A stretch of 64,000 nucleotides of DNA from Plenodomus lindquistii (lineage: Eukaryota; Ascomycota; Dothideomycetes; Pleosporales; Leptosphaeriaceae), in contig JANUWI010000001.1 of the NCBI GenBank assembly GCA_025504975.1, positions 1,364,001 through 1,428,000 of the forward strand, read 5' to 3'. The notes beneath the pieces were generated by a model, which had not been told where the DNA came from, did not search any database, and saw nothing but the letters and a program-made list of their open reading frames with translations. Shown in pieces: positions 63,559 through 64,000 of the stretch (positions within the stretch are counted from its first letter, which is position 1; each line of letters starts with the position of its first letter). The translations under genes were made by a program, and so were the position numbers.

Positions 63559-64000
63559 AGATGGATGCTTGAGGTCTGATGGGGCTTCAATCCTAGTCAG
63601 CAAGGTTCTTGCAGTATGATCGCGTCGATCCTTGAATTGCCATGCACTCGGGTTTCTCTACATTGGGCACGCTTCTCTGTGGATGGCGTTTTTGGGACAT
63701 ATTGGGTGTTGAGATGTTCCTAGTGGGATGAATTTTGCAGGGAAAGGCATAGGAGTTTTCGATGTCGCCAGGGCGTGGACCGATCGAATCGAGGCAAGTC
63801 CATATCTTAAGGGATGAGGCGTGCCGCCTGCGCATGCATGCAGCCAAATTGACTGGGAGACTAATTCTTCCCCTTTTACAGGATAGGGCATTAGTTTGTC
63901 GGTTCGCATCCGTACTAAAGTTAGACAAATCGGTAACCCATTCTAACACTTTAACCGAGTTAGCTGCAGCAGGATATTTGCACGTCGTGTCGGAGCCTCT
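63559..64000. other. Window end, no gene seen
   Basis: The last 442 bp contain the TPR gene's 3' UTR and unassigned sequence. Minus-strand frames here show no domain; a gene entering from beyond the window cannot be excluded. Confidence 0.4.

Noticed and set aside
1..64000. CRISPR arrays, operons, bacterial ribosome-binding sites
   Set aside because: Spliceosomal introns and fungal gene families show this is eukaryotic nuclear DNA; no repeat-spacer pattern was seen.

Overview
The window is nuclear DNA from a filamentous ascomycete, most likely a Dothideomycete of the Pleosporales type. The genes are split by short introns (about 47-190 nt) with GT...AG ends and CTAAC/CTGAC-like branch sites. 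Several products belong to fungal families: Zn2Cys6 regulator, TDT and DHA1 transporters, PL1 pectate lyase, and a 1.5-kb-codon sulfite reductase beta subunit. The left edge is a transposon destroyed by repeat-induced point mutation (RIP), a fungal process. The order assignment is an inference from overall character, not from a database search.

Layout. Positions 1 to about 2.08 kb hold a RIP-mutated pogo/Fot-type DNA transposon that ends beside a TDT transporter gene. Positions 2-6.7 kb hold that transporter, a degenerate coding relic and an MFS transporter. Positions 7.3-12.6 kb are housekeeping: a U1A/U2B''-type snRNP protein, V-ATPase subunit D (VMA8) and the splicing factor SYF1. Positions 14-24 kb hold a secreted cupredoxin-like protein, a NirA/NIT4-like Zn2Cys6 activator and a RING-containing SNF2 helicase. 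Positions 24-33 kb hold a vacuolar Ca2+/H+ exchanger, an extended PMP3-like proteolipid, 3-hydroxyisobutyrate dehydrogenase and the Pol III subunit RPC37. Positions 33-43.5 kb hold DDB1, an unknown 240-residue protein, a small EamA-like membrane protein, TFIIA gamma (TOA2), V-ATPase c'' (VMA16) and the molybdenum-cofactor enzyme cnxE. Positions 44-54 kb are more accessory: a SET-domain protein, a single-pass Cys-rich membrane protein, a pectate lyase and a dead Zn2Cys6-regulator gene. Positions 53-64 kb hold FAD synthase, sulfite reductase beta, PNP oxidase and a TPR protein.

In total I support 25 apparently intact protein genes, two pseudogenes and one transposon remnant. I rebuilt exons by hand from splice signals. 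Every multi-exon model keeps frame from start to stop and has a length divisible by three, but none has transcript support.

The genes are mostly independent units. Recurrent themes are short divergent promoters (VMA8/SYF1, RPC37/DDB1, TOA2/VMA16, FAD1/MET5), two V-ATPase subunits, and a flavin-linked trio (FAD synthase, a flavodoxin-like sulfite reductase subunit, FMN-dependent PNP oxidase). I found no secondary-metabolite cluster and no clearly undescribed multi-gene system. The most unusual direct observations are very small coding exons (7, 11, 21 and 23 nt), three of which cannot be skipped without a frameshift.
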